DNA of 64,000 bases from Patagioenas fasciata (lineage: Eukaryota; Chordata; Aves; Columbiformes; Columbidae), in contig NC_092520.1 of NCBI RefSeq assembly GCF_037038585.1, positions 123,226,001 to 123,290,000 on the forward strand. Direction: 5' to 3'. Under the pieces are notes generated by a model. That model was not told the origin of the DNA. It made no database searches and saw only the letters and a list, made by a program, of their open reading frames with translations. Both the position numbers and the translations under genes were made by a program. Positions 48,273 through 62,369 of this stretch are shown piece after piece (position 1 is the stretch's first letter; the number at the start of each line of letters is the position of its first letter).

Positions 48273-51200
48273 GTAAGTTTCCTGCTTTGGCTGCTTCAGT
48301 ATTCAGCTGTAGGAAAAACTGAGGTATGTAAATGTGGTCTCAGACACCCTTGAGGAATGTGTTTGATGAGAAGAGTAAAATCAGTGAAACTCTTCTTCTT
48401 CAAAAGCTATGGGCAACTGAGGTAAAAATAGAATTTGCTAAATAATCCAAATTGATGTATATGTTCTATAGAAGCAATAATCAATAGGGTAACTTGACAC
48501 ATATTCCTAGTCTTTTTTCTTTTTGTCTGAGATTTGTAACATGATCTCTTAATTTTGGAAACAGTTACTTACTGATCATTGAAAAAAAACAATGGAGTCT
48601 TGGGCTATCCAGTCTTCTTTTGTTAAGATTCCTGTACTGGAGCAACTGTTTTTTAATTCATTTTGGTTGTCCCTTGTCTGTTAATCTCTTGCCACCACCC
48701 TGGTGGAGTTCTTCAGTCAGCAATTTAACCGCAGATTGAACATGACAGTTTCCAAATTTGGAATGTTCTGCACAAAATCATGTTTGTATTGTACAGTATA
48801 ATGGCACAGGCATGAAGGGTTGAAAGTGCAGACCTCACAGTATTGTGCCTCTCGAAGGACTGTAGTCTGGCTTTGAGCTGTAGCAGAAATCTCACTGAGA
48901 AATCTCACATTTGGAAAAGAGTTGTGTGGTAAATGGGCCAAACTTTGTTGGCATTTGGGTTGGGTATGCATTACAAAGTATGTTCCGTTGGCTATTTTTA
49001 AGAGACTTTACTCTGTGTAACTTAGTGTCACTTTGCTCCTAGGGTGCTCCAGGCTGGAGGGAGACACAGCTGTAAAAGCAGAGCTAGTAGATGGGGACCT
49101 AGCAGATACCTGTTATGCTAAGGTCATTTTTTGCTGAGCAAGAATGACATCTATATTACAATATTTGAGGAAAAATTTAGGATCACAAAATCACAACAGA
49201 CATGACTTTTTTTGTTGATGGAAGAGCAGCAAATCAGGCCCCCAGTCTGCTGCTTAGAACCAGGCTTCACCGTTGAACACCCTTCCATGAAGGAGAATAT
49301 TGCATTGGTTAGCATTGCTTCATGGGACGGTTTCATATTTACTGATTTGACTTATTTGTTGTCCATTTCCAAAGGTTTCATGGTCTACCTTAGCAAATTT
49401 CAGCATGATTTCAGCAACGTCAGCATGATAGCTGATCCTAGTTGGCAATTATGGTGAATGCACCAAGGCGCATTGCCTTTGGCCTTGCCTGAGCCCAGCT
49501 AGTCTGTCTCTCTATCTGTTGCTTCTGGCCTCAAAATAAACCAAAGATACAAACTTGATCGGCTGCAGCTCCACTTACTTCACTTTTGCCCCTTCTGGGG
49601 GAGTGGAGAGTTGAGAAGACTCAGATCTGTACCCATAGGTAGATGAAAATCCAGGTGCAAGTCTCTTTAGCCAGGCAGAAGCCGCCATTCTAAAAATGTA
49701 CGTCAGGGTTTGCGCTGACTCCACTCTGTCCCACCCCAAAACCAAGTTTTGGCTGACTTCTTGCCACAAAGTATTTTCTTTGCTGCTCAGGATTATATGA
49801 CACATTTCAATTATGGGCATTCACAATTTTTTCTTTTTTGTAGTTGCATAGCAAATTTAATTTTCCCATTTGTTAGCATTTTTTAAATAACTAACTAGTG
49901 TATTTCTAAGCTGACAGTTTGATGCCAAACAGGAAAACACTAAACAGTGATGGTTTCTTCTTCTTTGGGGTTTTTTAAAACTTTTAATCGAAAATGTTAA
50001 TTAGTTGAAGAAATATTTTCTATATTTTACCTCATTGACTATTACTCCATATTTTTGACGTAAAGAATATGATTTGGAAATGCTTTCCAGTGGTGGACTT
50101 GTTTGTATATTCTTCTTTAGGTATTGCAAGTTGCCTTCTAGCAGGTTTTCCTCCCCATTTCTTGGGTTGGTTCTATCTGGCACAATATTTGTTTATTATT
50201 TTTATTATTATTTTTTTTTACTGGGAGGGGTATTTATACTGTGTTCAGTTCTTTGTAGCAGTTGTTATTCCATGTGTTTGTGGAAATGCTGCTGCTATCA
50301 GACTGTATTCAGCTATCTTGCTGGTTTTACAGTTCTTTTTCTTTCACTGGCATTGCTTACCCCTGACGAAACCTGCTGTAAGTGAGCCCTGCGGCAGGCC
50401 CTCTGCCGTCACCCTCAAACTGGAAGCAGTTTCTGATAGTGTGAGCAGGGACATGTGTCACATTCTACCCAGGCCCTCATTTGTCTTCTCCCTGATGCCA
50501 TGAGTAGAAGAGTGAGCGAGCTTCGCATTTCACATCCATGTCCTTGCTCTAGTTGCTGGAAAGAGATTCGTCCTTTACCCCCTGGGCAGAAATGCATACT
50601 GAGGGAACTAGTAATGCTTTCTCTGGTGGCTGTGAACAGGGAAGACGAGAAGAGTCAGGCAGGAGAGAGCTTCTAAAAAGAGAACATGTTCTTAATCGGC
50701 ATTTTGCCAGTTTGCCCGCCCTTGGCAGAGATAGCTACATGTACAGTATGGTGAGCAAGGCTGTTGTAGGAAGGACCAAGTCAAGAGACCCAGCCAAGAG
50801 TTTGTATACAAACGCTGCAGTCTTTTAATACTGGTAATCCATTCCTTAAGTATTTCTTCAGTCTTAGTGTACAGAAATGCTATTTTCTCCTTCAATTTCC
50901 AGATTGATATGTAATGTTAGAACATAAAATGACAAAAAATAACATTACCCTTCCCTATCATTTTTGCCTAGGGACCGTGATCATTGCAGCCTGTAGGTTC
51001 TGTATTAATTGTTTGCTCTCTGTTGAGGTGTACAACTCTATCTTGAAGCCACAGGAAAAATGAGTGTCGTAGAAGCTTTTTTCAGGGAGAGGGAAGCATT
51101 TCTTTCAGGTGACTAGTTGAAAGGGAATATGTTTTACATTTTAGATACTATTAAAGAACAGTACACTTTTGGTGAAAAATATTTTTTTCTTATTTTTTAA

Positions 51201-54200
51201 TAGGGGAAAAGTATATTTGAATTTCAGTTGGATTCTAAACAATTTCAGCACTCAAGCAGTCTCCTATGTGTTTCTGCTTGACTGTAATATAATCTTACTA
51301 GACAAATGACAAAGACATCCAGGCAAAGGCAGAGTTATCTAGGGGGTCAGTATAGTTATGCTTGCTTTCTTTAGATAATTTTTTGCTCCCCTGGTCTTTT
51401 ATTTCTTGACATTTCACCAAAATAAAATGGAACCAAGTGGTCTTTATAATCACTGAAGAGCACGTGGCTAGAAAGGTGAAGGAACTTAAGGTCTTCTGAT
51501 CTTATTCTGATAGATATTAAATAGTTACTTGACCTGACAAGCTTTGTTCCTTCTTGCACAAATGAAAATAAAGGAAGTTGAAGACTGTGCAGTGTGAAAG
51601 CATATAAATATGTTTAGCACAAAACTACTTATTAATAAAGTTATAGGACTAGAACATAGCTTTGCTTTGATTATTTTGTCAGTAATGGGAGCATTCATAC
51701 CACTCTTTTTAGGTACTTACTTGCATTCTCTGACTTGCTTCTGAACTAGAATCCTACTGTAGTCAGTGTGAAAACCTCCCTTCTAATGGTTTCTAAAATG
51801 AAGTGAAATACCTATGAGCATGGAAAAGTAGTTTGCCTAGCAGTGCCAGTTTGGAGGAGGTGAGGAAGATAAGGGAGGTGGAATCAAGGAGAGAGGCTGA
51901 AAAAATATTAATGTCATAGATTTCATTTCAATACACAGCAACACAAGTTGCCTCATGGCCTGGGCATCCACCTGTCGTGGGCCACACAAGGCTTGCACTG
52001 AAGATTCAGTTGTCGTCATGGCCCTGTTGTAATGCCCGTGAGTATTTCTCATAGGAGTACCTGGTAACCTGACGAACCTGCTCTGAGAGACAGGCAGGCC
52101 GCAGTGAGTTGGCATTATCGAGGTGGCATACAGCAATATGGGATAGTGATGCTGAAGGCTGACCTGCACCTTGCTTGTTGGCAGGTCTGGGCAGGGAAAC
52201 TACCACCAGCTCATCGGTCGGTTGCCTGTTTATTTTTCGGGATGAGACTGATGAATTTGGACTGAATTCATAAATTTCAGAGCAGCTGCAATCATGTTTT
52301 CAAGAAGCTTATTCTTAAAAAATAAATACATTACTTAAGTTTAGCCCTGAGTGATTTGCCTTAGCAACTTATTGCCAAGTAATTTACCTCAGAAGTCATA
52401 CTTCTTTCACCACCATGTATTGGAGATGCACAACAAACATGTCTGTCGTATCCCAAGAAATCCATAATCTGTGTGAATTTGTAGTCACGAAAGCAAGAAA
52501 TACACTTTTTCTTTTTGAATTTTTATTAGTATTTCCTTTTTGTACATGCAAACCTCACTTCAGAATAGTCTGCCTAGGGCCCTATGCACTCAATAAAGAA
52601 CTGACATTTTTCTTTGTCTAGGTGACTGAGAATTTAATTATTGATAAATTCAGAGCAAATAAATATATAATACTGGATTATGTTATTTCTGTAAGATTAG
52701 GAACAATATTTTGTTTATTGATGTAGGTAAACATTCAAAATACTGCAGAGGGAAACATTTTTCCTCACATAGTTGGCCGAGCAGCTCATTCATGGTAGTA
52801 TAGCACTGCAAATGTACACATAAACAACACAAATGCATGCGCACACAAATGTAGACAAATGTATGTATTTATGGTTGTTTATGACATGGTCTTGTTTCTA
52901 ATACTAGACGTTTGTTTTTCCCTACTGTGTCTCCTCCTGTACATGCCAATAACAGGAAAAAATGCTTTCATAGCTCTTTTTTTTAAGTGATGTCCAAAAT
53001 TAAACAGCAATTAAAAGGAGAATGATGAAATAATACAAATAGCTTAACTTAGCAGATTCATAGATAATCTCCCTCATTCGTTCTCTTTTTAGTCCTATTC
53101 TTTTGTTTTTCTCTGAGCACCAATACCAAGACCATCTGCTTCTGGGAGCAGTGACAACCCTTCAGGCTTACAAATAGGAGCTGAAGCTGCTCAGACTGCT
53201 ATAGTGGCCACCTTTTTCAGGTCCATCATTCTTGGGTGTTAAAATTCCCGTGCATATGATGGGATTTATTTATTTTCTCATTGTCGGTAATTTCCACATT
53301 GAAGGGGAAAAGATGGGGGTGGGAGCACAATGAAAGTAAGCCCAAATTGCAGAAAATAAATATTGAAGGTGCATAGACTGGTGCAGTTGCAAACAGCATT
53401 GTAATGTCGTGTGCTAATACTTTGTCGGTTTGTATTTATATAGAGGCTATTTGTATGTGTGTGTGATACTTTGTCTCAATTAACCTCTTATGCTTCATAT
53501 TAATAAATAAATGGTTAGTTAGGGAACTATCTGGTTAAGCACTTAGAGACTATACGGCCAGGATAAGGAATGGAATTTATTTTTATAACAATCAAATGTG
53601 AAAGAAGAATAGCCATTAATTTGTATTTATTTATTTTAAATACCTGTCATGTTTTTAAATAGATATAAAAACACTGATTTGATTGACTGGAAAATGTCTA
53701 TATCATACTGTTTACAAATAATATCTTCCTTCTTACTCTGAAAATTGTTGCATGCCTCTTAAAAAAAAAAAAAAGATAACAGGAAGATCAGCAATGAATT
53801 GATGACCCTCTTTAAAAGTAGGTTTATCTGAACTTGTAACATTGTAAATAATTACTTTGCATCTAACGTGTTATATGTTACATTTAGAAAACACTTCACT
53901 ACTGCAAGACAATTTGAGAATAAATTAGATCAGGAGGAGGAAAGGACTGCAGGAAAGATTTTAGTCAGCATTCATTATTTATTTTTGTATTCTGAGAATA
54001 TTATATATGCCAAATAGAGGCCTTTAATCAAGTAATGGTTAAAATATTCAGATCTCACCTCTGTGGTTAGATGCATTGACCCAAATTTCAGGCATCCAAG
54101 GGGAAAACGCTACAGTTTGTGCAGCTGATAGAAGCGCTCTGTTCCCACCCCCTGCTGTAATTAATTTGGCCAGTGATCCATTGTTTGTTTTTTGTCACTT

Positions 54201-54397
54201 TTTTTATTTTGAAAAGTTCCCCCATCTGCTGTTCATACCATGTTTTAAGATAAACAAGAGGATCCTTTTCATTTGTCTGCCTTTTTCTTTGTAGCAGACT
54301 GCCAGGCCACCTGAACAAATCAACTGCTTCACAAGGTCCCCAAATAAACACATCTTCTGGTACGGGTAACTGGGATTAACTGGACAGAGGCAAATGA

Positions 54398-54691
<294 letters not shown>

Positions 54692-55555
54692 TAATCCCCA
54701 GGAAGAGCTCACTCTTATTGGAGAAAATGAAAGCAAGAGGAGCATTGAAGGGGGAAAAAAAATTAAAATCTCTTTACGTACTGTTCTTTCTTCTATCACA
54801 ATGTGTATTTCTTAAAGATATCACAGGACTGTATCTCATAGTGTTACTTGCTAACTTATTCAGATGGAAGCAGTGGGAGCTGAAAAATTTTTGCGCATAT
54901 CCAGGTGATGCAAGTACTTACTTATAACTTTTGGTCTGAATTGTTCAAATACTGTTACTTATGAATTAAAGAAATATCTAAATAATGTTTTTGAAGGGCT
55001 TTTTGTTGTTTGTGTGTTTATATTTTGTTGTGGTTTTTTTGTTTGTTTGTTTGTTTTTCTTATTTACCTTGTATCCAGATATAATGAAACTAGAAGTTCT
55101 GTTTGGAGACATGGGAGTGCAGTCTTAGAGCATCTGGACTTTTGAACTTGCAAACTGTAGTTTTTATTTGCCACCAGTCTCTTTTTAAAATTTCTGATGA
55201 CTTAATATTAGTGCATAACCATCCAGTGGTGCTGATATGTGATCACTCCCCAGCTTCTCGTCTCTGTGGAATATGTATGTGTGTTTGAGCATAGTAGGAA
55301 CAACCCATTACTTTCTTGCTACCTTGCATAGTGCAGATATACAAGGATACTCTTGCATTTCTGCATTCTGTACCTTGAACAAAAATACTTACCTGGCAGG
55401 CTGAAACCCCAGTACCTAGAGCTTCCCTCAACTTCAGAGAAGGTTGTGCTCTCAAGTCTTTGCTGAAAGGCAGCTCTTGGAGACCTGTGGCTCCCTCTCT
55501 TGCTTTCTCATCACTTGTGCCTTCCCTCATGGTGTTCTGTTTCCTTTGTCTAAGG

Positions 55556-55659
55556 CAGGAGTGTAGTTATGTTTTTACAGTCCTAAAATTACATTTGGCC
55601 CTTTGAAGGCAACCATGAGGCTGTTGCGGCCCCCAGTGAAAATGAGTTTGACACCCTTG
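55556..55659. mobile_element. Short non-autonomous hAT (Charlie-like) DNA transposon remnant
   Basis: One end reads GAGTTTGACACCCTTG at 55644-55659, the reverse complement of a hAT-Charlie terminal repeat type (CAGGGGTGTCAAACTC) with one mismatch. The other end begins CAGGAGTGTAGTTATG (55556), a more decayed version. The insertion is bracketed by 8-bp flanks GTCTAAGG (55548-55555) and ATCTAAGG (55660-55667), 7 of 8 identical, and 8 bp is the target duplication length of hAT elements. The interior carries the familiar GGCCCTTTGAAGGCAACC and GCGGCCCCCAGTG blocks. At 104 bp it can encode nothing. Confidence 0.75.
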
Positions 55660-56999
55660 ATCTAAGGCTGTCTCATTTTGGTTTCCTAGCTTTAAGATGA
55701 CAACTCCTAGAAGTTTTCACAAGTCTCTGCTTTCCTGTGAGTAAACCTCTTTACCTTATGAGCAAGAGTACTGCCACTTCTAAATACTTGGGAAATGTTG
55801 TCTCTAGCCTTAATAAGGGTGAGGAGTTCCTAGCTAAGAGTCCAGCCACTTTCATTTTTGCAAACCAACTGCATTTTGAATTCTCAGTGCCGGCAGGTAT
55901 TTGCTCTTTGTCTTGTTTGTAGGATCATGAACATCTGCTTTTTGATTCTTCTGCAGCTTTGGGCAAGCTGTAACTTCACTTCTATAATTCTTAGAGAGAT
56001 TAGTCGTGACAGTGCTTTTGCATCTCTGTCTTGTGGAATTCAGTTGTTAGTATTAAAGTAGAGCCTTCTTGATATTAAGTGTTATGTGGGTGTTTAGCAG
56101 TATTTAAGGATTAAGGCTTTGTTTATTTTTCGAGTTTATACATGGATGTCTCTCTGGGTCTCTGAACAAATTGTTCCATTCTCATGGAGAAGAAATGGGA
56201 AGAGGGTTCATGTTTCTTCCTAGTGGCTGTTCCTGCTGACTTTTCTCAATAAGAAACCTCTATAAACAGGATGTCCAAGAGAGAACTCTCCAGCAATTTC
56301 TAGCTCATCAGCATTTTTTGTCTCCTCTTGCATTTTTCTTTTTTATTTTCTTGCAAAGCCCGCACCTTTTTTTTGTTGCTGTTGTTGTTGTTGGTTGGTT
56401 GGTTGGTTTTTTTGTTCCTCTCCCAGCTGCCCAGCCCTCTTCTCTTCTGCTCATCTCCTTGCAGCTGTGCATATCTACTGCTTTGCTCCCTGCAGCTGTG
56501 CCTCTCTTGCCTCAGATGCCTAAAGAAGTTGGTAGGGAATGATTCAGGGTATCTTGGGGGCTATAAGAAAAACAGATGTGCTACATTACCCCACCAAAAA
56601 GGGCCCCCAGATCTCTCAAAGAAATTTTATTAGCTTCTGCAAATTTTTGTCAGGTAAAGCCAGCACAACTTGTTTGTTTGTGTTTGTGCATGCTGTTCCT
56701 GTTTACTGTAGAATCCACAGATATCGAAGCCAAAGTAAATAATGGAATTGCACTGATGTTCTCACAAGTTAATGAAATTCGTAATGAAAAATTGCATGGT
56801 CATAGATTAAAGTAGATCATGTACTATGAGTGGTTTTATAAAAGGACTGAGACTCTAAACTGTAGCCTTCACAATACTGTGAAAGTTTTAGCTTACATAT
56901 TGAGACATGCATGTAAAGTATAGAAATAGTAACATCTCTCCTGTCTGACTTTGCATTTTGCTGTAAAATGACAGCTTGAACATCATGTGAAAGTGACGC

Positions 57000-57420
57000 C
57001 TTCTTCTTACAGCCTTTTATTTATAGTCAATTAATTAAACCTGGTAAATATAGCTGCATCTGTCTCTGAGCTAACTAAAATATGAACTTAAACTTTAGTG
57101 GAAAAACATTATAATAAAGATGTCACATCATATTGAAAGATTGCTAATAGCATAGTGGTGATTTACAAGGTGGAGCTAATAGAGCTACACTTGAGGCTGT
57201 GATTCACAAATGAGAATATTGGTGTTGTGCCAATTCCTCTTGAGTGTGCAGCAGTGTTCTTATCTGAAGCCATAAATGTCAGTAAACTGAGGCTGGTGAC
57301 TTACTGAATTTTTAAAAGTAATTTAGCTGAAGTGTTTAATAAACCTTTTGCCAGGTTAATAATTTTATCTTATCAATAGACGATATTGATTGATTTCTGG
57401 CAAAATGACCCAAATTGTTT
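57000..57420. promoter_or_regulatory. Candidate non-coding element in intron 2
   Basis: The stretch carries TCAATTAATTAAAC (57028-57041) and an AT-rich block, AATAATTTTATCTTATCAATAG followed by ATATTGATTGAT, near 57358-57394, resembling homeodomain, GATA and ONECUT sites. There is no repeat content and no coding frame. Regulatory status is inferred from motif grouping only. Confidence 0.25.
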
Positions 57421-57613
57421 GGTTGTCATTTTCAGCATTCAGTGCTGGTTCTTTATTCTTTTAAGTCTGCCTTGACTTGGGCATATATAATAACAACATG
57501 AATATTCAGGAATTTCTGGAAAGCTAAGATTTGTAGCTCATTTGTATTCAAAGACTTCTGTGTCCCACATAAGAACACTCTAATGGCAGTGTTTTAGACC
57601 ATGGTTAATAGTA

Positions 57614-57853
57614 TCACCCTGTAAGAATGTGATCTCTCCTTGAACCATCCCACACAGCCACAGTCTTGGCGTCAGTAACACTGATCTGGTCAAGCTCATT
57701 AAAATCCCTTAAGTACAAAACATCAGCTCTTCTAGATAGCAAGGCAACAGAATTAAAAATTATAATAGCGCGCTTTGCTGATGCTTGAACATGATTGGCA
57801 GCAGCCACAAGGCCTGTATCCTGTACTACCATCTCCAGCACCTGCCTAGGCAA
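57614..57853 (-). other. Minus-strand open segment, unassigned
   Basis: A 79-codon minus-strand frame without a standard ATG at its 5' end (it opens with TTG) has a protein-like composition, with blocks such as LVAAANHVQASAKRAII and DVLYLRDFNELDQ. I recognise no family, and there are no clear splice junctions that would make it an exon. It could be a decayed coding fragment, a conserved non-coding stretch or chance. Confidence 0.2.
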
Positions 57854-60800
57854 CCTTTTTGTAATGCTCGTCAGTCAAATACCAGTTCCATTTCTATAGG
57901 TTTCATTAAAGGGGAAAGAAAGAAGACCTACTTAGTTGCTGCAGAGTATATTATTGATATGCTGATTAAGCATAACACAAGTGATCATTAACTGCAATTC
58001 ATGTAAATTACAGCAGCACAGATGTGGGGGTTGGGAGGATAAAAAAGCAAGTCACTTTAATAATATACAATAGAAACGCGATGGATAATTCATACAAGAC
58101 AAAAAAGAGTACAGTCTAAATCCCGCTCTGCATATTCATGCAAGTAGTTGTGTTGGTTTCGGCATAATTTATTTTCAGTAAGAAAGATGTTTCTAATTTG
58201 ACTCTACCTCCATGTTATTTGGGAAGTTTGAAAAAAATATATATTTGTCACGTAATAGCAGTACATTGTTCTGCAGCCACCCAATTTGTGACTTGATCTT
58301 TACATGTTTATTACTCATATTTATGGAGTTGAACTATTTGGGCAATTTTTTTCTACACAGTTAGTAGAAAAGTGGAAGAGAAATCATGCTTATCTAGTTT
58401 CGCTTGTAGCTAGAGAAAGAAAATGCTCTGGCATTTATTATTGTCACGTAACAGATAATTGTAAAAAAAAAAACCCAAACCAAGCCAGAAAACAAACAAA
58501 AAAACCAACACTGAACCGTTCTCTTCATGGCCAAAGTTAGTAAATTGCAGGCAGAATTTTAAGAGGCTGGTTGGGCAATAAAGATATTGTCTTTGATCAT
58601 TACAGTTTTCTAGGTCCTTGAGTTTATTCAGAACCATCTGACTTCTTTGAGAGCCAACAGTGCTCAGTACCTTGAACTTTTGGTCGTGTACTTGAGCTGC
58701 TGACTGTACACTGAAGTGCTTTGAAAATCTGGCATGAATAAATTGGCTTTTTCTTAGTGGTCACTCTCGTGATCATTTGGACAAAGCCAGCTGATCACCT
58801 CGGTAATGGAAATTGGTTCATAAATATTAGAGGAGAGCAGGATAATACCCCGTTTCTGTAGTAGTTTGTGTTGTGCTGGGAAGGCTAGAGCATGAGTGAC
58901 TGAGATTAATAAGAGTTTTTCCATCAACTGAAGTTGGGTTAGAATCCAAAAACCCAAGCGAAAATGAGGAAAATGCCTCCTATCTTATATTTCAAAAGCC
59001 TGAAGGTAGTTTGTCACATTAGACTGTATTACTGCTTACCCATGAGAGTGGCAGTCTCCCTGGCTGCATTTATTTTGGTTTCAATAATTGGTTGATGTGT
59101 GGTACTGTAAAACGTTTTGGCCTTTTTTTTGTGTGTGTGAGATATCGTGGACACAGTCACTGAATCACTGAAGAAGACTGACTAAATAACCATTTGGATA
59201 TCAGATGTGACTAGATGAAGGTGGAGGAGAACTTGTGCAGATTTACATTTTGCCTGTGATTAAAGTGCACTCAAATAAACTGCATTCAAGAATCTGGGCA
59301 CTGGGAACAGAAGGTTTCTCTGTTTATATAGAAGACATTTTCAAGATTAATAAGTATTCCCATAAGTGGTGGAAATAATGAGGTTTATTTTCTTGCAGCT
59401 TTTTGTATTGTGGTTGTGTGCTTTGGTTGAAGGTGTTTGTGTTTTTTTTGCAGTAGGTCCGTAATGCCAGTGGGTTTCCTGGTGTCGTGCTTCAGCCTCC
59501 CCCTCAGCTGGGCACGCAGAAAGTTTCTCTTCCATACATGTGTCTCTTATTTTCACACCACTGCAGAATCTTAGGACAGCTGAGCCGTCAAAAAAAAATC
59601 CTTGAAACTGGCCAACAAATACAAAAATTTATGAAACAACCTAATTTTAGTTTTCTTTTGAATACCGATTGACATCTTAGTCTGTACTCATTTCTTTTGT
59701 CTGAGACACCAAACCTAACCTTGTCAACTTCTAAGTGATGCTGTGTTTGAAGTGGGAAGTGTTACTAAAATCACCAGGTGGTTGTCAAAATGAGTTTCAA
59801 AATAAAACAAATGGTATCAAACAATTGTTATGAGACAAAAGATTGAAACTGAAACTTATCTTCGTAAAACAAAAAATTAAGTACTTTTTTTTTTTCAAAA
59901 TGAAAACAGGCATGTTATACTATAATATGCTTTCTTTTTACTATTCATTAGCAGTGGAATTTCCTTAATACTTCTTAAAACAATGCATTCTGTTAAAACC
60001 AAGATTTATCTATGTTTTGCCTGAGCTCCGGTCTCCATACAACTTTATATATTTCCTACTGTTACCCTGCGTGTCATGACTTGTGTATCAGGTCTGAAAT
60101 GCAAGCAGACTATTTTGGTGATTGAAAGCCAAACTAACCACTTGGGATTCTGCTTTTGTGAATCATAGACTTTGTTTCATTTTACACTGAATGGCTGATT
60201 GAGAAAGTAATTTTTTTCATTAATATACTTTTTTTTTTTTGTTACTAACATTTACTGTTGGGGTGCACTGAAAGTAGATTTCATTTTACTCTTTTTTTTT
60301 TTTTTTCTAAATAATGAGTAGAGATAGTGTTAAAAAGTAAGAGCATTTTTATTATGGCTTTTGTAAGTTCTTCTCTTCCTCTCCAATTTTCTGTAACCAA
60401 GCATGTGCTATTTCTTATTTTTAGATTTTTTTTGTTTTGTTCCTACTAGAATAAAACAATTTGAATTTATTTTTTATTACTGTAAAGTGAATTATTTTGC
60501 TTTGGAGAGGGACACTTAAAAATTTGCCTCTTTTGAAATAAAAATTTCTTAGTTCACACTCAGAGCCATGAATCAGAATGCAGTGGTGGTTTCTTCAGTC
60601 TCTGAGTGCTTCTTTTATAGGAAATCTGAACATGATGAAAAATAAATTTATTTGTACTAGACTTTTGTCCCCTTTTTGACAGGTATTACTTTTAGCAATA
60701 CAAAGCTATGAGATACACCAGACAATTATTTTAATTATATGAATATTGTTCAATTTGTGACAGCATTGTTTAGTACTGCTTTCTGAATGTAATATGAAAG

Positions 60801-62369
60801 TTTTGTTGATGCCTTCAGAAGCAGTAGGAGAATAGTCAAGGGTAGAATGTACTTTTGTTGTACTGTAGCTGGCTTTGACTTTTGTTCCATCTGCGCAGTA
60901 TCTTCAGCTGCTTGCATTAAGAATGCATTTAAAATGGAAGTTTAAATAAAAAAAATAGTTCGAGTTGACTAAACAAATGATGAAAATGTTCTGAAAAAAA
61001 ATAATGAGATAACGCATGTTACTTCAGAATTATGACTGTCTTTCATTATGAATTGTTACCAGAAAGAAATGTCTTTTTAAAATGTGGAACCCTATGATAT
61101 TCTTTAGATGTAGTGTTTTGATAGTTGTAAGCTATATTTAATTAGCTTGAAAAATTCAATATGAACATAACGGTACTGTGTTTTGCTACATTTTAAGAAC
61201 GGCTTTTATTATAATTTGTCAAAGTAAAAAGTGGACTAATTTCCATTCCGTGATCAATATTGAGAGAGAAAGCCTTCCCCCACCCCCTTCTTTTGAAACT
61301 AGCATTTTTACCATGTTACTACAAATTATAAGTTTTCTATTAAAAAAAAACTTTCAACAACAACAAAAAGCTAAATGTACAATAAGGGCAATGTCCTTGT
61401 ACTATTTTTTAATGAAAAATATGGAAAACTCCCTCATATTTCAATAGTCTCATCAGTCATTTTACTTACTGGTAATAGGTTGCTGAAGGTTGGGTATCAG
61501 TTTTCTGTGGTTTCAAAAAAAAGGGCAAGTTTTGGCTTCTGTTCCAAGAGTTAAATAAAGATCTTATTTAATGTTGGAATTGCAGATACTTCAGCTTCCA
61601 ATTTTTCTCTTTCACTCTCAAAGCTTAGAAATGACAACATTCTCCTCATGGGCAGAATTTTATTTCTGTCAGCCTTGTCAGCATAAACACAAACCGTTTG
61701 TGAGAAGTTCTTTCAAATGGCCTGATGACCATGAGATATTTTTTGCCTTGTAAAGAAATGCTTACTTTATAATTTTATGCGTTATTCTTTTGTGCTGAAT
61801 TTATTTGCATAAACCAGAACAGAAGAAAGTAAATACAGTTACTGTCAGGAAATGTGACATTGTTTATCACAGGGGCACACTACAGTCAATTTTAAGTGTG
61901 TTTTTATAACATCAAGACCACAAGAAGAGTAACTACAGTCTCCAGTTAAAAATGCTCATAAATGCTTTTGCCTGATAGCTTTTGCTGTGGTTGTGCATTA
62001 TAGTTTTTATGGTCTAAGTACTTTTGGTAGGTAATTTATCCTGAATATAGATATATAAATGTTTTTCACACAGTATGAAATGATTGTTCATGTAGAATAG
62101 TATTTACTACACTTTAAAACTGTTCTTTTAAAAAGTATCGGAAAGTAGGTGCATAAGTGCACTGATGTCTTGCTGGCTCTTAGGTTGGACTAGCAAGACT
62201 GAGAATGCAGTAGTTTCTAGGCAGGAGACCCAACATATTGCTTGATTCCCACCCCCCCCCCAATTTTTCAAAGTTGCTTGTGAAAACAGCCTGAGGATTC
62301 TGTTCACTAATTTTCTGATTTCGCACACATGAACTTCTCCGAAGTGATTTCCCAAGCTTTGCCGCCAGC

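Noticed and set aside
50069..50503. 144-codon hydrophobic, Phe-rich frame in intron 1
   Set aside because: Begins with a non-ATG codon, rich in residues encoded by T-runs, and overlapped by another frame. It looks like translated T-rich intron.
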